A DNA stretch of 24,580 nt from Dehalococcoidia bacterium (GTDB lineage Bacteria; Chloroflexota; Dehalococcoidia; GIF9; UBA5629). The translations under genes and the position numbers were made by a program. The notes beneath the pieces are model-generated. The model was not told the DNA's origin. It worked only from the letters and a program-made list of their open reading frames with translations, and made no database searches. Position 1 is the first letter of the stretch. Every line of letters starts with the position of its first letter. Location: the NCBI GenBank assembly GCA_016927965.1, contig JAFGLP010000082.1, positions 1-24,580 on the forward strand, read 5' to 3'. Shown piece by piece: positions 8,019 to 15,323 of this stretch.

Positions 8019-8044
8019 CCCCAAAATCCACACCCCAAAATCCA
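8019..8044. repeat. Tandem 12-base direct repeat upstream of the kamA promoter
   Basis: CCCCAAAATCCA occurs at 8019-8030 and again, identically, at 8033-8044, a 14-base period. It lies about 50-75 bases upstream of the -35 box. Such spacing could serve an activator or repressor binding site, but no regulator is identified. Confidence 0.4.
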
Positions 8045-8060
8045 TCGTAGCTTCAATTGG

Positions 8061-8077
8061 AATATTTTTCAAATATT
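8061..8077. repeat. Palindrome upstream of the kamA promoter, candidate operator
   Basis: AATATTT (8061-8067) and AAATATT (8071-8077) are perfect 7-base inverted arms around TTC. The centre is about 57 bases before the predicted transcription start, just upstream of the -35 box at 8092. The region is AT-rich, so chance occurrence is possible. Confidence 0.35.
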
Positions 8078-8091
8078 TTCATCAAAAATAC

Positions 8092-8120
8092 TTGACATAG
8101 TGTTACTTTAATGCTATAAA
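8092..8120 (+). promoter_or_regulatory. Strong promoter of the kamA / ATP-grasp operon
   Basis: A perfect -35 TTGACA (8092-8097) is separated by 17 bases from TATAAA (8115-8120). TG at 8112-8113 gives an extended -10. Transcription should begin near 8127, leaving an A/T-rich leader of about 65 bases that ends with AAGGAGG (8174-8180). This is the best-matching promoter in the window. Confidence 0.8.
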
Positions 8121-8191
8121 AAACAAAAGAATAAAATTTACGATTGACTTAAATAGGAAAAAATTAATTTTTTAAGGAGGCACAGCCCAAG

Positions 8192-9484
8192 GTGGCGCAA
8201 GCTACAATCAAACAACAAGACCTATTCGAAATTCCGGCAGAAGAGGAACCTCCAGGTCACTTTGTAAACGAAGCAGAAGAACCCCCAAGCTTGCGTTTGC
8301 TGAGGAACAGGAAGCAGTTCTTTAGCAATGTGTCCGCTGAAAACTGGAACGATTGGAAATGGCAGTTCCGCAATCGTATCGCCAGTATAGAAGACCTTTC
8401 CAGGCTAACACCCCTTTCAGTACGCGACCAGATAAATATGCGGCTGGTCATCGATAAATATCCCATATCGATCACTCCATATTATTTTTGCCTGATCAAC
8501 CACGACGACCCCAATGATCCTGTGCGAAAACAGGCAATGCCGGCCATCGAAGAAATCCTCCAGACAGGTATACTTTCCGAAGACCCTCTTGAAGAGGAGC
8601 GCGACTCGGTGGTGCCTGGCTTGGTCCACCGCTACCCCGACCGTGTTCTGCTGGTAGTAACGGACATTTGCCCGATGTTCTGCCGCCACTGCACCCGCAA
8701 GAGGGAATGGAGGCACGGGCGCTGGGTGCGTCCGCCATCTGAAATCGACCGCATGGTGGATTACATCAGCAGCAACCCTGGCATCAGGGACGTGATCATA
8801 TCGGGAGGAGACCCCTTCACGCTGTCAATCAGGCAACTGGAAAGCATATTGCAGAAGATACGCGGGATAGGACACGTGGAGATAATCCGCATCGGCACCC
8901 GGGTACCGGTCGTGATGCCCCAGCGCATCGATGATGAGCTATGCGGAATGCTGGCAAAATATGGGCCTATCTGGCTCAATACACATTTCAACCACGCCAA
9001 CGAGATCACGGACGAGGCCAGGGCCGCCTGCGATAAAATCCTGCGCCACGGCATACCCATCAATAACCAGTCTGTGCTGCTGGCAGGAGTGAATGATACG
9101 GTTGAAAAACAGCTCAGCCTATCTCACAACCTGCTTAAAGCCAAAATAAGGCCGTATTACCTCTTTCAGGCTGATGAAGTGGAAGGTACCGAGCACCTGC
9201 GGACAAGCGTGGAAAAAGGCCTGCGCATTGTCGAAGGCCTGCGCGGCCATACGTCCGGCCTGGGAGTACCAACCTACGTGATCGATCTGCCAGGCGGCGG
9301 CGGCAAGGTCCCTCTGCAGGCCAGCTATCTGGTATCACGTTCGGACGGAGAACTGGTATTTAAAAATTACCTGGGCAAGATATACCGTTATCACAACCCG
9401 CGGCCAATAGCGACCGCGGCCGTCAGGAACGGACGCCGCAAATCCAACGACACCCAGATAGCACTGGAGATGGCAGCAGCGTAA
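8192..9484 (+). CDS. kamA: Lysine 2,3-aminomutase-like radical SAM enzyme (KamA family)
   Basis: This PLP- and SAM-dependent enzyme would move an amino group from carbon 2 to carbon 3, most likely turning lysine into beta-lysine. The 430 residues carry CPMFCRHC with cluster Cys160, Cys164 and Cys167, and Arg169, which matches the carboxylate-binding Arg. PGGGGK ends at Lys372, the PLP lysine; Asp328 and Asp365 match the two aspartates that hold the lysine side chain. From memory, the clostridial enzyme uses Cys125, Asp293, Asp330 and Lys337; all spacings here are identical, with an offset of 35. The N-terminus is correspondingly longer. The start is GTG with AAGGAGG 11 bases upstream. It is the first gene of a cassette with two ATP-grasp ligases and a GNAT. 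The family is certain; lysine as substrate is probable. Confidence 0.92.
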   Translation: MAQATIKQQDLFEIPAEEEPPGHFVNEAEEPPSLRLLRNRKQFFSNVSAENWNDWKWQFRNRIASIEDLSRLTPLSVRDQINMRLVIDKYPISITPYYFCLINHDDPNDPVRKQAMPAIEEILQTGILSEDPLEEERDSVVPGLVHRYPDRVLLVVTDICPMFCRHCTRKREWRHGRWVRPPSEIDRMVDYISSNPGIRDVIISGGDPFTLSIRQLESILQKIRGIGHVEIIRIGTRVPVVMPQRIDDELCGMLAKYGPIWLNTHFNHANEITDEARAACDKILRHGIPINNQSVLLAGVNDTVEKQLSLSHNLLKAKIRPYYLFQADEVEGTEHLRTSVEKGLRIVEGLRGHTSGLGVPTYVIDLPGGGGKVPLQASYLVSRSDGELVFKNYLGKIYRYHNPRPIATAAVRNGRRKSNDTQIALEMAAA

Positions 9485-9485
9485 C

Positions 9486-10487
9486 ATGAGGATCGGCCTG
9501 GCCTACGACCTGAAAGACGACATACAAGCAGGCCAGGATATACCCGAAGATGCTCTGGAAGAGTATGACTCACTGGAAGTTGTCAATGCCATAGCTTCCG
9601 CGCTGCGCTCTCTGGGCCACTCAACAATAAAGCTGGGCGGCGGACGGCAATTCCTGGTAAAAACGCTGAGAACAAAGGCGGACTTCGTCTTTAATATCGC
9701 GGAAGGAAGGGGTAGTCTGCGCAGCCGTGAGGCACAGGTGCCGGCGGTGCTGGAGATGCTAAGCATCCCTTACTCCGGCTCCGACCCGCAGACACTGGCT
9801 GTAACGCTCGATAAGCCGCTGGCCAAGCAGTTTGTCCAGGCCGCCGGTGTGCCAACCCCTCCCTGGCTGATGGTCAGCTCACTGGCAGCCCTCAGGGGCC
9901 TTACCGACCGGGATATCCCTCTGCCGGCCTTCATCAAACCGGCCTGCGAAGGGTCCAGCAAGGGCATCCGGCTGACATCGAGGGTTGATACCACCGTTAA
10001 AGCGCGCGCGGTAGCCGGGACATTGCTTAAAACCTATAAACAGCCTGTACTGATAGAAAAATACATAGAGGGGCACGAGGTAACAGTGGGAATAGTGGGG
10101 AATTCGCCGCCTGCCATTATAGGGATCATGCGGGTCATACCGAAAAAGAAGTCCAGTGGCTTTGTATATTCGCTGGAAGTCAAAAGGGATTGGCGCAACC
10201 TGGTAGAATATGAATGCCCGGCAAAGCTGGATAAAAGGACCATAGCCCGCATCAGCGAGGCCGCCCTTTTAGCATATCGGACACTGGGCTGCCGGGACTT
10301 TTCCCGCGTAGACTTCAGGGTGGATGCAGACGGTACGCCCTATTTCCTGGAGGTCAACCCCCTGCCCGGCCTTAATCCTGAATCCGGCGACCTCCCGATC
10401 ATGTCGTATAAAATGGGGTGGACATACAACAAGCTCATCAAGGCCATTTTTGAATCTGCCATGAAAAGGAACAAATTATGCCGTTAA
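9486..10487 (+). CDS. Ddl-like ATP-grasp ligase A
   Basis: This is an ATP-dependent carboxylate-amine ligase of the D-Ala-D-Ala ligase fold, 333 residues long. Visible ATP-grasp elements are Lys110 and Lys151, the glycine-rich loop EGSSKG (155-160), EKYIEGHE (191-198), and the Mg-binding RVDF (274-277) and EVNPLPGLNPES (289-300). The N-terminal part reads NIAEGRG and SREAQVPAVLE. It lacks the canonical Ddl N-terminal signature (a GGxSxExxVS stretch) and the YDYEAKY omega loop, so a cell-wall role is doubtful. It starts 1 base after the KamA stop and overlaps ligase B by 10 bases. It probably joins an amino acid to a beta-amino acid or peptide made in the same pathway. That substrate assignment is inference. 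Confidence 0.87.
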   Translation: MRIGLAYDLKDDIQAGQDIPEDALEEYDSLEVVNAIASALRSLGHSTIKLGGGRQFLVKTLRTKADFVFNIAEGRGSLRSREAQVPAVLEMLSIPYSGSDPQTLAVTLDKPLAKQFVQAAGVPTPPWLMVSSLAALRGLTDRDIPLPAFIKPACEGSSKGIRLTSRVDTTVKARAVAGTLLKTYKQPVLIEKYIEGHEVTVGIVGNSPPAIIGIMRVIPKKKSSGFVYSLEVKRDWRNLVEYECPAKLDKRTIARISEAALLAYRTLGCRDFSRVDFRVDADGTPYFLEVNPLPGLNPESGDLPIMSYKMGWTYNKLIKAIFESAMKRNKLCR

Positions 10488-11473
10488 AAGTAGCTATTAT
10501 CTATAACGAGCCGGTCACCGATATTCCCCTGGTGGATTCCGGCAAAGATGAATCCATCATCGGAGTGCTTGAAGAAGTGGTGGAAGTTAAAAGGGCCCTG
10601 CTGGAGTTGGGCCACGAGGTAGAAAAGGTCCCGCTGCGCATGCCCGTTGAATCGGTGCCGGACGTCCTCAGGAAAATAGAGGCGGACGTAGTATTCAACC
10701 TTTTCGAAGGCTTTGAAGACCTGCCCCACACTGAACCTGTGGTTGCACACATGCTGGAAGAGACGGGCATCCCTTTTACCGGCAATCACTCCGCCGCGCT
10801 GGAGTTAACGCTGGATAAGTCTGAGTTTAAAAAAGTCCTGCATCAGGCGGGGGTGAGCACTCCCGCCTCGATGGTATTGACGCCTTCGACCTTGGATGAA
10901 TTCAACCTGCGCTTTCCCTGCATAGTAAAGCCACGGGACGATGACGCCAGCCAGGGCCTTTCACCCGACAACGTGGTAAGCAACGCGGATGATCTGCATA
11001 CCATGGTAGAAAAAGTGAGTGCACACTTTCGCGGCAATGCGCTGGTGGAGGAATTCATCGGCGGTCGCGAGTTTAATGCCTCAGTGCTGGGTAACAGCAG
11101 CCACTCATTGGTCGAGATATCCGAAATAGTATATACGCTTCCGCCGGGATCGCCGCGCATATTGACGTACGAGTCGAAATGGTTCGAGGAAAGCGAGTAT
11201 TATAAGAAAACCAATGTATGCTGCCCGGCAGAAATCGACAGCGCCCTGCGTAAAAACATAACCGGCATCGTGCTCGCCTCGACCAGGGCGGCAGGCTGCC
11301 GCGGCTATGCCAGGGTGGATATGCGGCAGGACAAGGACGGCTCTATCAAGGTGCTGGAGGTCAATGCCAACCCCGATATCGAACCCGACCTCGGCATTGC
11401 GCTCCAGGCATCCGCCATAGGTATGAGCTACCCACAGCTAATTCAGAAAATAGTCGATCTGGCCCTGGAGTAA
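10478..11473 (+). CDS. Ddl-like ATP-grasp ligase B
   Basis: This second ATP-grasp ligase, of 331 residues, is clearly related to the preceding one but well diverged. It has Lys114 and Lys151, EEFIGGRE (191-198), a Ddl-like YESKW segment (231-235), RVDM (279-282) and EVNANPD (294-300). The glycine-rich loop is replaced by a more acidic DDDASQG (154-160). NLFEGFED near the N-terminus parallels NIAEGRG in ligase A. Translation probably couples through the 10-base overlap, with AAGGA near 10467. Two tandem ligases could add two residues in turn or form an obligate pair. The product is unknown. A generic annotation of D-alanine-D-alanine ligase would be misleading. Confidence 0.87.
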   Translation: MPLKVAIIYNEPVTDIPLVDSGKDESIIGVLEEVVEVKRALLELGHEVEKVPLRMPVESVPDVLRKIEADVVFNLFEGFEDLPHTEPVVAHMLEETGIPFTGNHSAALELTLDKSEFKKVLHQAGVSTPASMVLTPSTLDEFNLRFPCIVKPRDDDASQGLSPDNVVSNADDLHTMVEKVSAHFRGNALVEEFIGGREFNASVLGNSSHSLVEISEIVYTLPPGSPRILTYESKWFEESEYYKKTNVCCPAEIDSALRKNITGIVLASTRAAGCRGYARVDMRQDKDGSIKVLEVNANPDIEPDLGIALQASAIGMSYPQLIQKIVDLALE

Positions 11474-11476
11474 GCG

Positions 11477-11953
11477 TTGGCAATAAAGATCAGGGGCATA
11501 GAAGCACGTGATAAACAGCAAATATTGGAACTGGTCAGGGAAACGGGGGTTTTTGTTCCCGACGAAGTGGATGTTGCCGAAGAAGTAATCAATGATTATT
11601 TCAAAGACCGGGCAGGCTCCGGTTACTTTTTTTACATAGCTGAATATGAGGGAGAAGTTGCGGGGTACATTTGCTACGGGCCGACACCCATGACGCACGG
11701 AGCCTGGGACATATACTGGATTGCCGTGAGGCCGGCACTGCATGGACAGGGCGTCGGCAGCACGCTGGCAAAACTGGCGGAGAAATACATTAAAAGCCAG
11801 GGAGGCCGCATGGCACTGATTGAGACCTCCTCAAATCCCGGCTATCAGTCGGCCAGATCGCTCTACAAGACCCTTGGCTATGAGCATGTCAGCACGATCC
11901 CCGATTTTTATAATCCGGGCGATAATAAAGAGACATTTCGTAAAGTACTGTAA
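11477..11953 (+). CDS. GNAT-family N-acetyltransferase
   Basis: This 158-residue protein transfers an acetyl group from acetyl-CoA to an amine. GNAT motif A is seen as WIAVRP (81-86) followed by HGQGVGS (89-95), the pyrophosphate-binding loop. Motif B follows as NPGYQSARSLYKTLGYEHV. The start is TTG, supported by GGAG (11467-11470) 6 bases upstream and by lying 3 bases after the ligase B stop. As the last gene of the KamA/ATP-grasp cassette it probably acetylates the product. Precedents by analogy are AblB, which acetylates beta-lysine made by AblA, and the GNAT/ATP-grasp enzyme of N-acetylglutaminylglutamine amide synthesis. The substrate itself cannot be read from the sequence. Confidence 0.88.
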   Translation: MAIKIRGIEARDKQQILELVRETGVFVPDEVDVAEEVINDYFKDRAGSGYFFYIAEYEGEVAGYICYGPTPMTHGAWDIYWIAVRPALHGQGVGSTLAKLAEKYIKSQGGRMALIETSSNPGYQSARSLYKTLGYEHVSTIPDFYNPGDNKETFRKVL

Positions 11954-12079
11954 ACAGCTTATAATAGTGAAAATGCCGACGAGTACGCCCTTGGAGCAGC
12001 AGCTATGTCGGTACGTTATATTACAACGCTGGACCCATATTACATTGTCCGGCAGAGTTTATCGTTAGAAGAGGTTAAA

Positions 12080-13882
12080 ATGGCCCGTAAACATGTGATC
12101 CCTGTTATTTGCCTGGTGTTATTGCTGTTGCCGGGATTTTTTTCATGCGCATCCAGCGCGGAAACCCTCGAAGGCGTAAAAACCTCCCCTTTAGCTGTCA
12201 CCATCCTGCACGTGGGCGACACACATTCATATGTCATACCGCACGATGTAATGCTTAAGATCAACGGGACGGATACGCTGGTTACCCTGGGAGGCTGGAG
12301 CCTGATGATGTCAGCAGTAGACGATATCCGCCGAACGGAGAAGAACGTGATGCTGCTGCATAGCGGCGACACGGTTGAAGGGACTATCTGGTCGGTCAAA
12401 TTTAACGGGTTGGCCGATTTCGAAGCTATGAATGCGCTTAAATTCGATGCAGTTGTATTAGGCAGCCAGGAGTTCTCCGGGGGACCGCAGGGGGCCGCCA
12501 ACCTGGTAAATATAGTCAAATTTCCGGTGCTGTGCGCCAACCTTGATGTGACTGCCGAACCTTCACTGGAAGGCCGAATAAAACCATATACCATCCTGGA
12601 GTATGACGGCGAGAAGATAGGAGTTATCGGGCTGATTACGCCGGAGACGTGCATTACCGGTTATCCCGGCAGGACGGTCAAATTTCTCCCCGTGGAGGAA
12701 ACGGCCAGAAAATACATCAAAGAGCTTAACGGGATGGGCATTAATAAAATAGTCATCCTGTCGCACCTCGGATATCAGGACGACACGTCACTGGCCGAGA
12801 TGGTCGAAGGAATCGATATAATCGTAGGAGGGCACAGCCATACCCTGATGGGAGGAACTGGATTTGAACAGATCGGTTTAAAGCCGGATACCCCTTACCC
12901 CGTCGAAGTGACAGGACCGTCCGGCGGCAGGGTGCTCATAGTGCACGCCTGGGAAAATAACCAGATGCTCGGACAGATCAAGCTGCAGTTCGATGAAATG
13001 GGCCGGATCAGCAGCTTCAGCGGCAGCCCGTTCATACCTTCGACCAATGGCTTCAAACTGGCAGACCAGAACGGCTGGAACCACCTTTGCTCATGCCAGC
13101 CGGAGTTTGGAAAAATCATGGAAGCGGTGGCGGCTAACCCCTCAATCAAGTTTTACTGGACAAGCACTGAAATGGATACGGTGCTCCAGCCTTTTATAAA
13201 CGAGGTGGCCAACGATCTGAACGCTGTTATAGGGGTTGCCGGCAATGACTTCATCCGCGGCTCGAACTTCAGTCCCGGTCCCGTGGCAGCCGATGCATTT
13301 CTATGGACGGCGCGCCAGTTGAACCCCGACACGCAGATAGCGCTTGCCGACAGCAATTCTATACAGGCGGACATCTACAAGGGAACAGTGCTGCAGAATG
13401 ACATGTACATGGTACTGCCGCTTCAACATAACCTGGTCACCATCAAACTGCAAGGCAGCACTATCAGGGAAATGCTGGAGGCCGGCATCGATTTTAATAT
13501 CGAAGCCGGATACACACCGCCATTTTTCGAGGTGTCCGGGCTGAAGATGACTATAGATATGTCCTGCCGGAGCGGCCAGCGGATAACGGCCCTGCAGGCA
13601 GCCGGCGCAGACGGCCGGTACGAAGACCTTTATATGAATGCAGAGTATACGCTGGTAACAACCAGGTATCTGGCCGACAAATACCTTTCCGCAGCGGCGG
13701 ACCAGGCCGGCTGGTTGAAGCCTTTCATAAGCCTTTTTAAGGCATGGGTAAAAAGCACGTCCCAATACCAGGACCTGGGCACCAGGGATGTCGACGCCAT
13801 TATTGACTACTTCAGGATACAGCAAAACATAAAAGGGGCAGCTGAGCAGAGGATAACCATACTTGGCCTTTCAACAGAATAG
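12080..13882 (+). CDS. 5'-nucleotidase/UshA-like metallophosphatase homologue lacking catalytic dyad, secreted
   Basis: This 600-residue exported protein has an N-terminal metallophosphatase domain and a C-terminal 5'-nucleotidase domain (from about residue 340). Metal-site motifs are GDTH (46-49), SGD (95-97), His229 and GHSH (251-254). The motif normally reading GNHEFD is GSQEFS at 128-133, so the metal-binding Asn, the catalytic His and the dyad Asp are all replaced. I therefore doubt normal nucleotidase activity. An in-frame start 75 bases upstream exists, but the ATG at 12080 has GAGG 5 bases before it and begins a clean signal sequence ending FFSC-ASS (Cys23, a poor lipobox) or a signal peptidase I site. 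It follows the GNAT gene after 126 bases and may share its transcript. Confidence 0.85.
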   Translation: MARKHVIPVICLVLLLLPGFFSCASSAETLEGVKTSPLAVTILHVGDTHSYVIPHDVMLKINGTDTLVTLGGWSLMMSAVDDIRRTEKNVMLLHSGDTVEGTIWSVKFNGLADFEAMNALKFDAVVLGSQEFSGGPQGAANLVNIVKFPVLCANLDVTAEPSLEGRIKPYTILEYDGEKIGVIGLITPETCITGYPGRTVKFLPVEETARKYIKELNGMGINKIVILSHLGYQDDTSLAEMVEGIDIIVGGHSHTLMGGTGFEQIGLKPDTPYPVEVTGPSGGRVLIVHAWENNQMLGQIKLQFDEMGRISSFSGSPFIPSTNGFKLADQNGWNHLCSCQPEFGKIMEAVAANPSIKFYWTSTEMDTVLQPFINEVANDLNAVIGVAGNDFIRGSNFSPGPVAADAFLWTARQLNPDTQIALADSNSIQADIYKGTVLQNDMYMVLPLQHNLVTIKLQGSTIREMLEAGIDFNIEAGYTPPFFEVSGLKMTIDMSCRSGQRITALQAAGADGRYEDLYMNAEYTLVTTRYLADKYLSAAADQAGWLKPFISLFKAWVKSTSQYQDLGTRDVDAIIDYFRIQQNIKGAAEQRITILGLSTE

Positions 13883-14072
13883 CAGAGACTGGTTAAACTA
13901 TTTGAATTATCGCCTCGTATCAAGAAAATGATCATACTACAGTTAACCTGACGGTGCCGGATAATATTTTGACCAATAGCTTACTTCCCTATTTTACGGC
14001 TGCTTTGCTTTCTGGCGTCGGCGAATGTATCATAAAAGATAGTAGTAAACGCGCCTGCAACAGGAGGAAGAC
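13883..14072. other. Intergenic gap with ribosome-binding site for the next gene
   Basis: There is no gene here. AGGAGG at 14062-14067 serves the ATG at 14073. A TTGACC at 13969 has no convincing -10 box at 16-18 bases. No hairpin with a T run is seen after the nucleotidase-like gene. Confidence 0.5.
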
Positions 14073-14375
14073 ATGCCAATCAGGAACAAGGACGATGCGC
14101 AAAGGGTCTTAAGGCATGTTTCAGACGAAAAACGCTTCTACTGTCACGATGGAAATATAGTAAACAACGTTTACGAGCTGAAAAATGCGCTTGAGAAGAT
14201 GAACCACGCCTGTTTTACCCACCACGTGACCGATGAAAAAAACGATTTTGCCCGTTGGATACGTGAAGTGCTGGGTGACGATAAGATGGCCAACGATCTG
14301 AGCAAAGCCCCTTCTCAAAAAGAAGCGGCGGCCGTAGTCAAAGGCAGGATCGCCTGGCTGCAAGACAGGGCTTGA
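14073..14375 (+). CDS. DUF5752-like small protein
   Basis: This is a 100-residue soluble protein. The pattern FYCHDGNIVNNVYELKNALE (residues 23-42), then CFTHHV, KNDFARWIREVLGDDKMA and a C-terminal helix ending in AWLQDRA matches the DUF5752 family as I remember it. That family has no established biochemical role. AGGAGG lies 5 bases before the ATG. It is the first of four co-directional genes that end with a CbbQ/CbbO-type pair, and the gaps (39 and 120 bases) allow but do not prove an operon. The family name rests on memory of the motif. Confidence 0.65.
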   Translation: MPIRNKDDAQRVLRHVSDEKRFYCHDGNIVNNVYELKNALEKMNHACFTHHVTDEKNDFARWIREVLGDDKMANDLSKAPSQKEAAAVVKGRIAWLQDRA

Positions 14376-14414
14376 CTCGCATCCACATCGTGATGTTAAA
14401 TATCAGATAAGTCC

Positions 14415-15203
14415 ATGACATACGTTTACACACCGAAAGATATAGCTTTAGATATTGTCGGCGTCACATTATTATTATTACCGGAACCGGTAACGACTCC
14501 TATCGCCATCGCCATACTCTGCCGCAAGCGCAGCAGCGCAGCTGCTGGTGAGAAACCGGAACGCGTTGCTTACATCCCGCCCGAGTATGTATACAAAATT
14601 GATAACATACGAGGCAGGCAGATTACCTGGCAGGCCAGGACCATTTTGCCGGGACAGCTTCCTTTGCCCCAACTGAACAAACCTGCCGTCAAGATCAAGG
14701 AACGGCAACAGTCTATTTATTCACATATGCAGCCTGAGGCAAGCGCCGCGGATAAGATCAAGCGGAATTTGCCTCCCGGCGTCAAGGTACACCATGAGCT
14801 CTACAAGCCGGTCAAATTCCCGTCCTCAAACCAGCCTGCTTTTATCCCCGGTGAAACCGTCCACCATATGGTAAGGCCATTGCCGCAATCTCAACCTGTT
14901 CCCAAGCAGAATTATATCCATCATACGATAGAGAACAGCCCCGCCTACATCAAAGCGCAGGCAGGCGGCATCAATAAAAATGCAGGACCGGGCATCATAC
15001 ACCACACCATTAAAGACTCACCAGCTATGCAGAGCGGGAATCCCGGCAACATCGTCAAACCGGTGCGAATTGTTGAGCACCACACACTTAACGCCACACC
15101 GCCCATGCGTATTAACGGCCGGCTTGTCAGGCCACCCCTGATCCCCCCCACCGGCAAAGACAATATTAACCGGAAAAAAGATTTCCCCGGCAATAAACGA
15201 TAG
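14415..15203 (+). CDS. Unrecognised proline-rich protein with repeated His-His motifs
   Basis: I do not recognise this 262-residue protein. Residues 10-36 form a hydrophobic stretch interrupted by PEP, possibly a membrane anchor or hairpin, followed by a Cys/Arg/Lys-rich boundary. The rest is basic, rich in Pro, Asn and Gln, and probably disordered. Five His-His pairs recur at 126-127, 150-151, 169-170, 196-197 and 222-223, in a loose unit of the type VHHELYKP, IHHTIENSP, IHHTIKDSP and EHHTLNATP, spaced 19-27 residues apart. Regular His pairs suggest metal binding or a repeated docking motif. No clear ribosome-binding site precedes the ATG. Its position just before the AAA/VWA pair suggests a partner or client. 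Confidence 0.6.
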   Translation: MTYVYTPKDIALDIVGVTLLLLPEPVTTPIAIAILCRKRSSAAAGEKPERVAYIPPEYVYKIDNIRGRQITWQARTILPGQLPLPQLNKPAVKIKERQQSIYSHMQPEASAADKIKRNLPPGVKVHHELYKPVKFPSSNQPAFIPGETVHHMVRPLPQSQPVPKQNYIHHTIENSPAYIKAQAGGINKNAGPGIIHHTIKDSPAMQSGNPGNIVKPVRIVEHHTLNATPPMRINGRLVRPPLIPPTGKDNINRKKDFPGNKR

Positions 15204-15259
15204 CAGACAGGCCGCACTAAACGCTGTCCATCCGCCGCTGTCAGGCCTCGTTTATTGCC
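15189..15259 (+). other. Long-range RNA hairpin spanning a stop codon
   Basis: GGCAATAAACGA (15189-15200) and TCGTTTATTGCC (15248-15259) are perfect 12-base inverted arms. GGCC on each inner side (15210-15213 and 15244-15247) extends the stem across a 9-base bulge on the left. The left arm ends immediately before the TAG of the His-His repeat gene. No T run follows, so it is not a standard terminator; it may protect or process the mRNA. Confidence 0.5.
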
Positions 15260-15323
15260 AATACCGCCGCCAAGTCATAAAATTATCTTCTGTAGAGTGA
15301 ATAAATCGCTGGAGTAAGGCCGC

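Noticed and set aside
9486..11473. Annotation of both ligases as cell-wall D-alanine-D-alanine ligases (ddl)
   Set aside because: They have the ATP-grasp core, but ligase A lacks the canonical N-terminal Ddl signature and omega loop, and both are locked in an operon with KamA and a GNAT, not with mur genes.
12005..12079. Upstream in-frame start for the nucleotidase-like gene
   Set aside because: It would put 25 polar residues before an otherwise clean signal sequence, while the ATG at 12080 has GAGG at proper spacing.
13969..13997. TTGACC as the -35 of a promoter for the DUF5752-like gene
   Set aside because: No acceptable -10 box lies 16-18 bases downstream; only TATTTT at 15 bases.
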